Shown: positions 1-9,400, numbered from the stretch's first letter. The stretch is 42,482 nt of DNA from a candidate division WWE3 bacterium (GCA_027002375.1 JALWZX010000060.1:1-42482), one strand, 5' to 3'. Notes: a model not told the origin generated them from the sequence alone. Program-made: numbers and translations.

Positions 1-61
1 ACATCATAAAGATTAAAAGATTAAATCATTATGAAAAATTTATTTAATATTGTAATTAAAC

Positions 62-1621
62 ATGAGAAATCCATTTAAAAACCCAAGATTCACATTGCTC
101 ATTGTTAGTTTCATTACACTCGTTGGCGTTGTCATCGCATTACCTAAAGTGCCCGTAAATATACACTATAAAAATATAAATATTGACACTACGATTGGTG
201 GTTACAATATAAATTGGTTTGGTGGTCGAGTTCAACGTGATTTAGAATTGAAAAAAGGGTTAGACATTGCTGGTGGTGTTAGTGTATTGCTAAAAGCCGA
301 CATGTCCAAAATTCCAGAAGAAGATAGAACAGAAGCTCTAAAATCATTAAGAGATATAATTGAAAAAAGAGTTAATTTATTGGGAATTTCAGAGGCAAAT
401 GTTCAAACATCAAAAGTTGGTGATGAATATAGAATCATTGTAGAGCTTGCTGGTGTTTTTGATACGACCAAAGCTTTAGATGTAATTGGGCAAGTGGCGC
501 AGTTGGAATTCAAGACAGAAGCTCCAACATCTTATTATGATGCTAAGGAACAGAAAATTTTAGAAGAAAAACCAGAAGATTTTGACGCAGAAAATAAAAA
601 GGCAGAAGAAGAATATAAGAAAGCAATAGATGAAGGTAAAAGTGGTGAAGAACTGGCTGGTATTCCACAACAAAGATATATAGAAATTCCAGATTGGCAA
701 TCTTCAGATCTAACAGGTGCAGATTTAAGAAAAGCATCAGTTGCGTTGAATCAGCAAACTGGTCAACCCGAAATACAATTAGAATTTAATGCAGAAGGCG
801 CAAAAAAGTTTAAAAAACTCACAGAAGAGAACTTAAACAAACGAATTGCAATATTTTTAGACAATCAAATTTTAATGGCTCCAAAAGTAAATTCTGTAAT
901 TGCAGATGGTCATGCTGTTATAACAGGTCAATTTACAGTAGACGAAGCTAAAAACATTGCGACACAATTAAACGCAGGTGCGTTACCAGTTCCTGTTGAA
1001 GTATTAGAACAAAGAACAGTAGGTCCAACACTTGGGCAAGAATCTGTTACAAAAAGTTTAGTCGCTGGTGCAATTGGGTTAGGTCTAGTTATATTATTCA
1101 TGATAGCTTATTACGGTTGGTTAGGTGTTTTCGCAAGTGTATCCCTTATGATATATGGAATTATAACGTTGGCACTTTATAAATTTATACCTGTTGTATT
1201 AACATTGCCGGGATTAGCTGGGTTTGTGTTGTCTATTGGTATGGCTGTAGATGCAAATATTTTAATATTCGAAAGAATAAAAGAAGAATTAAGAGATGGA
1301 AAGCCAAGAGATGTTGCATTTGAAAATGGATTTGGTCGTTCATGGGATTCAATAAGAGATGCAAATGTGGCGACATTAATAACTGCATTCATATTATTTA
1401 ATCCATTCAATTGGAGCTTCTTGCCACAGTCTGGGCCTGTAAGAGGTTTTGCATTAACATTAAGTTTGGGTATATTTATTAGTTTATTTACTGGTGTAAT
1501 AATTACTAGAAACTTAGTAAGAGTTTTTTACAGAAAACCAAAACGACAACATAAGAAGTCAAAACTAGAGCGAGATGTATTAAAAGAAGGCAAAAGCGTT
1601 TCAAAGGAGGAATCAAAATGA
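62..1621 (+). CDS. secD: Protein translocase subunit SecD
   Basis: SecD is the membrane partner of SecYEG that uses the proton motive force to finish export of unfolded proteins. The 519-aa product has an N-terminal membrane segment (about residues 9-28), a large extracytoplasmic region with the P1-type repeat, the conserved VGPTLG motif near residue 320 just before the second membrane segment, and a C-terminal six-helix bundle with the ANILIFERIKEELRDGK signature around 395-410. Its TGA stop overlaps the secF ATG by four bases (ATGA), so the pair is translationally coupled. No Shine-Dalgarno sequence precedes its ATG. A lysine/glutamate-rich stretch (about 160-200) lies inside the periplasmic domain. 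Confidence 0.96.
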   Translation: MRNPFKNPRFTLLIVSFITLVGVVIALPKVPVNIHYKNINIDTTIGGYNINWFGGRVQRDLELKKGLDIAGGVSVLLKADMSKIPEEDRTEALKSLRDIIEKRVNLLGISEANVQTSKVGDEYRIIVELAGVFDTTKALDVIGQVAQLEFKTEAPTSYYDAKEQKILEEKPEDFDAENKKAEEEYKKAIDEGKSGEELAGIPQQRYIEIPDWQSSDLTGADLRKASVALNQQTGQPEIQLEFNAEGAKKFKKLTEENLNKRIAIFLDNQILMAPKVNSVIADGHAVITGQFTVDEAKNIATQLNAGALPVPVEVLEQRTVGPTLGQESVTKSLVAGAIGLGLVILFMIAYYGWLGVFASVSLMIYGIITLALYKFIPVVLTLPGLAGFVLSIGMAVDANILIFERIKEELRDGKPRDVAFENGFGRSWDSIRDANVATLITAFILFNPFNWSFLPQSGPVRGFALTLSLGIFISLFTGVIITRNLVRVFYRKPKRQHKKSKLERDVLKEGKSVSKEESK

Positions 1622-2505
1622 TTAATTTTATGAGATACAAATATGTATACCTTAGTATATCTGCAATCGTTGTTACAATATCGATTATTTCACTAGCATT
1701 ATTTGGGTTAAAACCTGCAATTGATTTTACAGGTGGTGCACTTTTAGAAGTGACTATAAATACTGATAAAACTGTAGATACTGATGAATTAACAAATGAT
1801 ATAACCCAAGCCGAAGGTGTAAATGTTTATGCGATTCAAACAGTAACTGGCCAAAATAACTATATTATCAAGACGACTTATATTGATGAGCCAAAGAAAA
1901 ATGAAATTATAAATAAAATAAAAGAAAAGTATGGTGATAACGTAACAGAATTACGGTTCGAAACAGTTGGCCCAACATTGGGTAAAGAATTATTAATGAA
2001 AACTGGTGTGTCAGTTCTACTTGCATCATTAGCAATACTTTTATACGTAGCACACCAATTTAAAGACAAGTTATATGGAATCTCGGCAATACTTGCAATG
2101 TTTCATGACACTATAATTTTACTAGGCGTATTTTCTTTGCTCGGTCAATTTTACGATGTTGAAGTAGATATGCTATTTGTTACAGCACTTCTTACAACAT
2201 TAAGCTTTAGCGTTCACGATACAATTGTTGTGTTTGACAGAATACGTGAATCTCTAAGGCGTGGCATGCCATTAAGTTTTGAGCAAATAGTGGATAAAGC
2301 AGTTACAGAAACCTTACCAAGATCGTTAAATAATTCACTAACAATAATATTTGTTTTAACAACATTAGCACTTTTAGGTGGTGTTACAGTCAGATGGTTT
2401 GTTGTTGCGTTGCTTGTTGGTACTATTGCAGGTACATATTCATCAACATTCGTAGCATCCCCATTGCTTGTGATTTTTATGAAAAAATTCAGACACAAAA
2501 AATAG
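1618..2505 (+). CDS. secF: Protein translocase subunit SecF
   Basis: SecF pairs with SecD in the SecDF export-assist complex. The 295-aa protein has the FTGG motif after the first membrane helix, VGPTLGKELL near residue 117 and the SVHDTIVVFDRIRE signature around 198-211, followed by the last membrane helices. The start is fixed by the ATGA overlap with secD and by a strong Shine-Dalgarno sequence AAGGAGG at 1604-1610 inside the secD end. No intrinsic terminator is visible after the stop. Confidence 0.96.
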   Translation: MINFMRYKYVYLSISAIVVTISIISLALFGLKPAIDFTGGALLEVTINTDKTVDTDELTNDITQAEGVNVYAIQTVTGQNNYIIKTTYIDEPKKNEIINKIKEKYGDNVTELRFETVGPTLGKELLMKTGVSVLLASLAILLYVAHQFKDKLYGISAILAMFHDTIILLGVFSLLGQFYDVEVDMLFVTALLTTLSFSVHDTIVVFDRIRESLRRGMPLSFEQIVDKAVTETLPRSLNNSLTIIFVLTTLALLGGVTVRWFVVALLVGTIAGTYSSTFVASPLLVIFMKKFRHKK

Positions 2506-2612
2506 CAATCTTAGGGTTCTTTTGACAAATTGTTGATTTCATACTATTATAACTTTGATTTCCACATAAAACATAAATGGTATTTTAGTGAGCAAATCAA
2601 TTAACTAAAATT

Positions 2613-3377
2613 ATGAAAGGAATAATACTAGCAGGTGGCACAGGTTCTAGACTTAGACCTGTTACGTTTGTTGTAAATAAGAACATATTGCCAGTTTACA
2701 ATCAGCCGTCGATATTTTATTCGGTCGATTTATTAAGAACAGCTGGTATAAAAGAAATCGCAATCATCGCAGAGTATCACTATCTAGAAGATTTTATAAC
2801 AATACTAGGTAACGGTACTGATTTTGGCGTGAAACTTGAATATATTAGCGATACACCTTATAAAAAAGGTCCAGCTAGTGCAATATATTATGCTAAAGAT
2901 TTTATTGACGGGGAATTCGTAGCGGTAGTTTTCGCTGATGGCATTTACGATTTAGACATAAGCGAAGATGTCAAAAACTTTTCAGGTGGCGCAGTGGTTT
3001 ATTTAAAAGAAGTTGATAATCCATCACAATTCGGAATTCATGAAATGAATAAAGACGGAAAGATAATTTCGATAGAAGAAAAACCTGAGAGGCCTAAGTC
3101 AAATTTAGCATATACTGGACTAACACTTTATGATGAAAAATTGGTTGATTACATTGAAATGATAAAACCAGGTCCAGGTGGTGAATATTACACCGTAGAT
3201 GTAAACAAAATTTATTTAGAAAGCGGTACATTAGAAGGTAAGGTGATTACTGAATTTTGGCAAGACATAGGAACATTTGATGGTTTACTTTCAGCTAGCA
3301 ACTATATGAAAGAGAGGTCAGAAAAACGGGGGCAGAAAAACATAGAACGAATCTCATTTAAGGATTTCACAATTTGA
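2613..3377 (+). CDS. RmlA-like sugar-1-phosphate nucleotidyltransferase
   Basis: The 254-aa protein belongs to the nucleotidyltransferase family that couples NTP and sugar-1-phosphate to make NDP-sugars for surface polysaccharides. The activating loop GGTGSRLRPVT is at residues 8-18 and the catalytic-type lysine at K23 (NKNILPV). The glucose-1-phosphate thymidylyltransferase-like block EEKPERPKSNLAYTGL lies around 156-171 and WQDIGTFDGLLSA near the end. It is shorter than classical RmlA (about 290 aa), so the C-terminal allosteric part is reduced. There are no other rml genes in the window, so the NTP and sugar are not determined. It starts in an ATT-ATG context without a Shine-Dalgarno sequence; a weak TTGACA at 2523 lies upstream. 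Confidence 0.82.
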   Translation: MKGIILAGGTGSRLRPVTFVVNKNILPVYNQPSIFYSVDLLRTAGIKEIAIIAEYHYLEDFITILGNGTDFGVKLEYISDTPYKKGPASAIYYAKDFIDGEFVAVVFADGIYDLDISEDVKNFSGGAVVYLKEVDNPSQFGIHEMNKDGKIISIEEKPERPKSNLAYTGLTLYDEKLVDYIEMIKPGPGGEYYTVDVNKIYLESGTLEGKVITEFWQDIGTFDGLLSASNYMKERSEKRGQKNIERISFKDFTI

Positions 3378-3398
3378 TATTCACTTTCCACAACTAAT

Positions 3399-3437
3399 GC
3401 TGACTGCGTAAGCTGTCGGCGTCTCACCGTTTTGTGA
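3399..3437 (+). repeat. Two small hairpins upstream of murA
   Basis: GCTGACTGC (3399-3407) and GCTGTCGGC (3412-3420) form a hairpin with loop GTAA, one mismatch and one G-U pair. TCAC (3424-3427) pairs with GTGA (3434-3437). In reverse complement the first hairpin resembles the first hairpin of the repeats at 13800 and 15178 (the core CGACAG-loop TTAC-GC). It may be a remnant of that family or may end the upstream transcript, but there is no T-run. Confidence 0.5.
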
Positions 3438-3457
3438 TAAATAAACATCAACTCCGT

Positions 3458-3470
3458 TATAATTTATAAT
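3458..3470 (+). promoter_or_regulatory. murA -10 region, probable leaderless promoter
   Basis: A perfect TATAAT at 3458-3463 is followed after seven bases by the murA ATG at 3471, the distance expected from a -10 box to a transcription start. A second TATAAT (3465-3470) abuts the ATG. The mRNA would then begin at or within a base or two of the start codon. No good -35 box is at standard spacing (TTGTGA at 3432-3437 is 20 bases away). Confidence 0.5.
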
Positions 3471-4778
3471 ATGGACACTATAAAAATCTTCGGTGGCAAC
3501 CCATTAATTGGTGAAGTTACACCAATACCAAACAAAAATGCGATTCTTTCTGCTTTGCCTGTAGCGATTTTAACAGATAAAACGATAACCTATCATAATG
3601 TTCCAGACACAACTGATGTAAAAATTCTTCTTCAATTATTAGAAAAGCTCGGGGCAGAAATAAACCGTGAAGACTACAACAATTTGACAATTAACTGTAA
3701 AAGTATAAGTTCCACAAAGTTAGATCATGATTTAGGTATTAGAGTTAGAGCCTCCATTATGTTTGCGGGTCCATTACTAGCCAGATTTGGTAGAGCTGAA
3801 ATTCCAATGCCCGGTGGTTGTGTTTTAGGTAAAAGATCTATCTCTGCACATATTGACGTTTTTTCTAAAGTTGGAATTCAAACAGAATTTGGAGACGATT
3901 ATGTAACATTTACAGTTCCACCCAAAATTCAAAAAGAATATCAAATATGGCAATCAGAAGCTAGCGTAACTGCAACAGAAAACCTTGCGATGTACGCATC
4001 TGGTACAGATGCAAAATTTACGCTTGTTGACGCAGCCAGTGAGCCACATGTCACTCAACTCTTAGAATTACTTAACGATATGGGTGCTAATATTAGCGGA
4101 ATTGGTGCAAATCTAATAAAAATTGAAGGTTCTAAATCTTTGAAAAACGCTGAGTATACCCCACAACCAGACTTTGTAGATATAGCTGGGTTAATAGTGG
4201 CTACAGCAATTACAGATGGAAAAGTTAGAATAAAAGGGGCAAATATTTTCGAAACTGTTGGGGGTTTTGTGAATTGGTTTAGAAAATTTAACATACAAAT
4301 TCAGGAAGATGGTGATGACTTGGTTGTAAGTAGAAAGGGTAAACTAAAAATCGACTTAAAAACGTCAGGATTTCCTATGGCAACATCAACTATGCCTAAA
4401 TTCTCGCCAAGACCATGGCCAGGTTTTCCTGTAGATTGCTTGCCACCTGTAGTTACACTTGCAACAAAAACCGAAGGGCAAATTCTAATACAAAATTGGA
4501 TGTATGAGACAGGCTTAGATTTTATAAGAGAACTAAATAAAATGGGGGCAAATATTATGATGTGTGATCCTCAAAAGGTTATTGTAACAGGTCCAACTAA
4601 ATATCGAAAAAGTGAGATTGTAACACCTGCAATTATTCAAGCATGTAAGTCCATTTTTTTGGGAGCACTTTGCGATCCGGTAGAAATCGTTCTGCACGGT
4701 ACAGAAGTGTTAAAGCGTAGATACCCAAACGTTTATGAAGTTTACAGGTCATTGGGTGCAGATATAGAACTCTTATAA
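3471..4778 (+). CDS. murA: UDP-N-acetylglucosamine 1-carboxyvinyltransferase MurA
   Basis: MurA adds enolpyruvate from PEP to UDP-GlcNAc, the first committed step of peptidoglycan synthesis in the cytoplasm. The 435-aa protein keeps the NKNAIL segment near residue 22 (substrate Lys-Asn pair), the catalytic loop MPGGCVLGKR with the fosfomycin-target cysteine at C117, and WPGFPVD shortly after residue 320. EPSP-synthase-like repeats fill the rest. About ten extra residues (MATSTMPKFSPRP) lie just before the PGFPVD motif. Fosfomycin sensitivity would be predicted from C117 only if the drug enters the cell. A murB fragment and mraY follow, giving a small cell-wall cluster. Confidence 0.93.
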   Translation: MDTIKIFGGNPLIGEVTPIPNKNAILSALPVAILTDKTITYHNVPDTTDVKILLQLLEKLGAEINREDYNNLTINCKSISSTKLDHDLGIRVRASIMFAGPLLARFGRAEIPMPGGCVLGKRSISAHIDVFSKVGIQTEFGDDYVTFTVPPKIQKEYQIWQSEASVTATENLAMYASGTDAKFTLVDAASEPHVTQLLELLNDMGANISGIGANLIKIEGSKSLKNAEYTPQPDFVDIAGLIVATAITDGKVRIKGANIFETVGGFVNWFRKFNIQIQEDGDDLVVSRKGKLKIDLKTSGFPMATSTMPKFSPRPWPGFPVDCLPPVVTLATKTEGQILIQNWMYETGLDFIRELNKMGANIMMCDPQKVIVTGPTKYRKSEIVTPAIIQACKSIFLGALCDPVEIVLHGTEVLKRRYPNVYEVYRSLGADIELL

Positions 4779-4779
4779 T

Positions 4780-4917
4780 ATGAGAAAATATATTGAAACA
4801 GAAAAAGGTGTCACAGCTAACGATGTAAAAACTATAATCGATAAAGTAAAAAAAGAAGCCTGTGAAAAATTTGGCGTAAAATTGCGAAAAGAAATAATTC
4901 TACTTGGTGAATTCTAG
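4780..4917 (+). pseudogene. Orphan MurB C-terminal fragment (45 aa)
   Basis: This small ORF begins one base after the murA stop. Its product, containing TANDVKTIIDKVKKEACEKF followed by GVKLRKEIILLGEF, matches the extreme C-terminus of UDP-N-acetylenolpyruvoylglucosamine reductase (MurB), whose family ends with a helix, FGV-L-x-x-E, then a short GxF-type tail. The FAD-binding and substrate domains are absent, and nothing MurB-like precedes it in any frame because murA occupies that space. It could be a deletion remnant or a retained micro-protein: the frame is intact and a TATAAT lies at 4774-4779, directly before its ATG. The assignment rests on eye-matching a short segment. Confidence 0.5.
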
Positions 4918-4956
4918 CTTCTAATGATATTATTCACTAATAATTTGCGATATTAA

Positions 4957-4965
4957 TGGTATAAT
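4957..4965 (+). promoter_or_regulatory. mraY extended -10 promoter
   Basis: TGGTATAAT (4957-4965 region) is an extended -10 box, TG then one base then perfect TATAAT (4960-4965). The start of transcription would be near 4972, giving a leader of about 27 bases before the mraY ATG at 4999. That leader also holds a six-codon ORF (4985-5005, MPNLLC) overlapping the mraY start out of frame, probably by chance. Confidence 0.55.
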
Positions 4966-4998
4966 ACAAATATAAATTCGTTTTATGCCCAACTTATT

Positions 4999-6096
4999 AT
5001 GCTAAATTATATACTAATAATTCTACTATCGTTTTTTTTAACCATTTTAATCAGTATCCCTTACATAAAATTACTTTACAAATTCAATATTAGAAGAATA
5101 TCAAAGACAGATTTAGATAGGGTTATGCCAGGTAAAAAAATAAAAATGGGAACTCCTATCATGGGTGGCGCGGTTATAATTTTAACGATAGCGGTGCTAA
5201 CCACTTTATTTTTACGTCATTGGGATTACTTTTATATGATATTAATAGTTTCTATCCTTGGCGCATTTTTGGGCGGTATAGACGAATACACAAATACTCT
5301 TGGTAGAACTATATTGGCCATAAGAAAGAGTAGGCCAAATCCGAAAGAGAGTTTAATAAAAGTTAGTGGTTTTTGGGCTAATATAAAGCACTTCGTTTTA
5401 ATTCCATGGCGTTGGTTTGAAGAATCTTTAAGAATTATGGGAAGTGAACAACGTGGTTTAAAAAGCCATTATAAATTCCTTTTGTACATTTTAATAACAT
5501 TTGTTGTGGTTTATTTCTTAATATCTAACAACCACTTGCCAGTATTCTATTTTCCTTATTTAGGTGCAATTGATTTTGGATGGTTTTATTATGTTATTGT
5601 TATATTTTTATTAATAGGTTTTGCAGTAGCATTTGGAATTACAGATGGATTAGATGGTTTATCAGCAGGAACTCATGCGATTTCTTTCTCAGCATTTGGT
5701 TTGCTAGCCGTATACTTGGGATATAGCGAGATGGCAATGCTCGCTTTCATAATTGTAGGAGCTGAACTAGCTTTTTTGTATTTCAATATTAAACCGGCTC
5801 GAATGGAAATGTCCGATGTGGGCACTTTACCTTTAGGTATGCTATTTGTAATAACATCTATTCTAATATATAGAGAGGTATCACTTTTGTTTATTGGTGC
5901 ACTTTTTATAATCGAAATTTTATCCAGCGTTGGTCAACAATGGTCTGTAAAGCTTAGAAAGAAAAGAATATTATTAGTTGCGCCTATACATCATCATTTT
6001 GAAAAACTAGGTTGGTCAGAAAATAAGGTTGTGGAACGTTTTTGGTTGTTTGCAGTTATTAGCGGTTTAATAGGTATTGCTATTGCATTAATCTAA
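4999..6096 (+). CDS. mraY: Phospho-N-acetylmuramoyl-pentapeptide-transferase (MraY-like)
   Basis: MraY transfers phospho-MurNAc-pentapeptide to undecaprenyl phosphate, making lipid I in the inner membrane. The 365-aa polytopic protein keeps ITDGLDGLSAG (T215-G223; catalytic Asp region), MSDVGTLPLG, and the C-terminal APIHHHFEKLGW and VVERFW motifs. Two points are odd: the usual DDxxK motif reads D95-E-Y-T-N, losing the second Asp and the Lys, and about 45 extra residues rich in basic and aromatic positions (about 100-150) separate it from the next helix. Start context is ATT-ATG. The HHH motif makes MraY more likely than a WecA-type homologue. Confidence 0.87.
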   Translation: MLNYILIILLSFFLTILISIPYIKLLYKFNIRRISKTDLDRVMPGKKIKMGTPIMGGAVIILTIAVLTTLFLRHWDYFYMILIVSILGAFLGGIDEYTNTLGRTILAIRKSRPNPKESLIKVSGFWANIKHFVLIPWRWFEESLRIMGSEQRGLKSHYKFLLYILITFVVVYFLISNNHLPVFYFPYLGAIDFGWFYYVIVIFLLIGFAVAFGITDGLDGLSAGTHAISFSAFGLLAVYLGYSEMAMLAFIIVGAELAFLYFNIKPARMEMSDVGTLPLGMLFVITSILIYREVSLLFIGALFIIEILSSVGQQWSVKLRKKRILLVAPIHHHFEKLGWSENKVVERFWLFAVISGLIGIAIALI

Positions 6097-6130
6097 ATAA
6101 GTTTGTATAATGTTTTCAACTTTGTTCTAT

Positions 6131-6295
6131 TTAGAAGTATTTTAAATTTAATATAGTTTTAACTTGTTCGCCAGCATTTGCCTTGAACACAGCTAAAACT
6201 AGCGATATGTTTTCTAAAGATGTTATCATATCGCCTATAACCAAGTCCGGTAATTTCGGTAGGTTTAACAATTGCCCAATTTTATATGTTGACAA
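6131..6295 (-). CDS. Possible 54-aa small protein, unidentified
   Basis: On the minus strand an open frame runs from TTG (6293-6295) to TAA (6131-6133). It contains KIGQLLNLPKLPDLVIGDMI and then a helical, coding-looking segment (SLENISLVLAVFKANAGEQV). An in-frame stop directly precedes the TTG, the only ATG lies at the internal methionine 23, and the 5' end overlaps the rpoB promoter. I do not recognise the product. It may be a real small protein, a gene remnant, or chance. Confidence 0.2.
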   Translation of the reverse strand: MSTYKIGQLLNLPKLPDLVIGDMITSLENISLVLAVFKANAGEQVKTILNLKYF

Positions 6296-6318
6296 CTAGC
6301 AGTTTTATTTGTTATATT
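6289..6318 (+). promoter_or_regulatory. rpoB operon promoter
   Basis: A consensus -35 TTGACA (6289-6294), an 18-base spacer and TATATT (6313-6318) preceded by TG at 6310-6311 form the best promoter seen in the left half of the window. Transcription would start near 6325, about 113 bases before rpoB. The 190 bases upstream of it (6097-6288) hold no recognised plus-strand feature. Confidence 0.72.
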
Positions 6319-6324
6319 TACATT

Positions 6325-6437
6325 CGCGCGCAGCGGCATTAATAACATACATTATGGTGGCGGTCTTTCTAGATCGTCTTTATTTGTATGTAAAAGTATA
6401 CTAGTGAACTTTTATTAATGTTGGTTGTTAATATTAA
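6325..6437 (+). promoter_or_regulatory. rpoB 5' leader with possible RNA structure
   Basis: The predicted leader is unusually long for this window. GCGGTC and GATCGT around 6361-6378 can form a 6-bp stem (two G-U pairs) around a short loop, and an outer ACATAC/GTATGT pair (about 6347-6391) encloses it. TTAATAAC near 6338 can also pair with GTTGTTAA near 6424. It has no match I recognise; the L10-binding leader of other bacteria precedes rplJL, which is not here. Function is inferred only from length and pairing. Confidence 0.35.
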
Positions 6438-9400
6438 ATGAGAATTGCATTCTCTAAACACAACGTTGATTATTTACCCGTAAATCCAATAAAAATACAA
6501 GTTGATTCATTTAATTGGTTGATAACAGAAGGTATAAATGAAACATTAAATGGTATTGGGGATATTTACGACAGTACTGGTCGTAATTGGGTATTGACGT
6601 TTTCAAACCCTAGAATAGATAAGCCAAACAGAACACCAGATGAAGCTATAAATAAGGGAGTTACTTATGATGCTCCATGGTACATTACAGCTACTATCAA
6701 AAAGAATGGTACAAAGCAAAAGAAGGAAAAAGAAATTTATATGGGTGATTTGCCATTAATGACAGAAGATGGTGTTTTTATTGTTAACGGTGTTCAAAAA
6801 GTAGTTATAAACCAACTTTCACGTGCCCAGGGTGTGTTCTTTGGTTACGACGCTGATAACACAAGTTCAAGACTTTTGCCGAATGCAAAAATATTACCTT
6901 TTACCGGAGCTTGGATAGACTTCGAGACGAATAGGTATGGGGTTTTGACTGTTAAAATTGATAGAAAAAGAAAAATTCCTGTTACTACATTGCTTAGAAT
7001 CTTTGGTTTAGATACAGATGAAAAGATATTAAGAACGTTTGAAAAAGATATAAAAGACGAAACTGACAATATCATTTTGAATACATTAGAAAGAGATGTG
7101 GCAACAAATTATAATGAGGCTGCTTTAGAAATATATAAAAAAATGAGGCCAGGTGAACCATTGGTTGTTGATGCGGCTAAAGCTTTGGTTGACAATATGT
7201 TCTTTAATGTTAAGAGATATAGTTTAGGTAGAGTTGGAAGATTCAAATTAAATAAGAAATTGGGCTCTAATTTCCCAGAAACAGAAGAGTACTTTATTTT
7301 ACAACAAAAAGATGTTGTGGAAATCGTAAGGTATATTGTACATTTGTGGCAAGGTGATGAAGGTTACACGACTGATGATATTGATAGCTTGAAAAATAGA
7401 AGAGTTAGAGCTGTTGGCGAATTGCTACAGTCAGAAATGAGATATGGATTTTACCAATTAGAAAGATTAGCTAGAGAGAAAATGGCATTACAGCCTAGAG
7501 AAGTTTTACCAGATCCGTCGGTTTTAATATCACCGAGGCCAGTATCTTCTAGGGTTATTTCGTTCTTGGCGTCTGGTCAATTATCACAATTATTAGGACA
7601 ATTTAATCCATTAGATTCATTAGATCATAAAAGAAGACTCAGTGTTTTAGGTAAGGGTGGGTTAACAAGAGAGAGAGCAAGTTACGCTGTTAGAGATGCA
7701 CACCCTACACATTATGGAAAAATAGATGCTATAAGAAGTCCAGAGGGTACAAACATAGGATTAGTAACATACCTTGCTTTATACGCAAAGTTAAATGAGT
7801 ATGGTTTCTTAGTAACACCATATGCAAAACTTGAAAAGAAAGGAAACAAAATAAAAATAACAGATGATGTAGAATATCTTGCCACGTATGACGAAGAAAA
7901 ATACAATATCATTGGTGGTGATGTAGAAATAGACGGTAATAATATAGTTTCAGAAAGAGCTCCAATGAGAAGGGGTACAGAGTTTTTCTTAGGGTTTACC
8001 AAAGACGCTGATTATATTGAAATTTCACCACAGCAGATTCTTGGTGTTTCCACAGCACTTATTCCGTTTATTGCAAATGACGATGTCGCTAGAGCATTAA
8101 TAACTGCACAACAATCATCGCAAGCGGTACCATTAATTAAACCTCAAGAACCAATTGTTGGTACTGGTATAGAAGGTTTTATTGCTGATAGCGCTGGATT
8201 AACAGTAAAAGCGCCAGAAGACGGTGTTATTGAATATGCTGATGCTAAAAAGATAATCTTAAAGGGAAAATCTAATACCCATGAACTCAAACTAACTAAT
8301 TTTGTACAGTCTAATAGTGATTCTTGTTACACACAGATACTTAAAGTTAAAAAAGGTACAAAAGTTAAAAAGGGTGACTTGTTAGCAGAAGGTCCTTCAA
8401 GTAACAATGGTGAATTGGCGTTAGGAGTAAACTTAAGAGTTGCCTTTATGAGTTATGAAGGTTTTAACTATGAAGATGCATTTATAATTTCAGATAGAAT
8501 ATTAAAAGAAGATTTGTTATCTTCTGTTAATATTTCTGATTATAGTATTAAAGTATTGGAAACAAAATTGGGGCCAGAAGAATTAACTGCAGACATACCA
8601 AATGTGTCAGAGTCAGCATTGAGAAATTTAGATGAAGATGGAATAGTAACAATAGGGTCGCATGTGAAGTCAGGTGACATTCTTGTTGGTAAAATTGCGC
8701 CTAAGGGTCAATCAGAATTATCCGCTGAAGAAAGATTGTTAAGAGCAGTATTTGGCGAAAGAGTAAAAGATGTTAAGGACAATTCGCGTAGATTGCCTCA
8801 TGGTAGATCAGGCGTTGTTATTGATGTCCAGGTTTTAACACCTAAAGACAAAGAACAAATGGCCAAAGGTGTTATAAAAGAAGTTACAATCAAAGTTGCT
8901 GAGTTCAGAAGAATATCTGTCGGTGATAAGTTGTCTGGTAGGCATGGGCAAAAAGGTGTTATTGCTAAAATTGCACCAGTTGAAGATATGCCACATATGG
9001 CAGATGGTACTCCAGTCGACGTTATAATTTCCCCATCATCAGTTTTAGGACGTATGAATATGGGAAACATACTAGAAACACATCTTGGGTGGGTCGGTGG
9101 TTTAACCGGTAAAAAATATGCAATATTACCTTTTAGAAAAGTTACTAGACGCGAAATTAAAAAAGAATTAAAGAGTGCAGGCTTGCCAGAAGACGGAAAA
9201 GTTTATTTATACGATGGTAGAACCGGTGAAAAAATGGAACAAAAGGTAACTGTAGGTAACATTTATGTATTCAAATTACATCACATGGCAGAAGAGAAAA
9301 TTCATGCTCGTTCAACAGGCCCTTACTCGTTAATAACACAACAGCCATTGGGTGGTAAGGCTCAGATGGGTGGTCAAAGGTTTGGTGAAATGGAAGTGTG

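Noticed and set aside
31-78. Fifteen-codon frame (MKNLFNIVIKHEKSI) overlapping the secD start, in ATT-ATG context
   Set aside because: Too short to judge, no recognisable leader-peptide features, and the window edge cuts off its upstream region.
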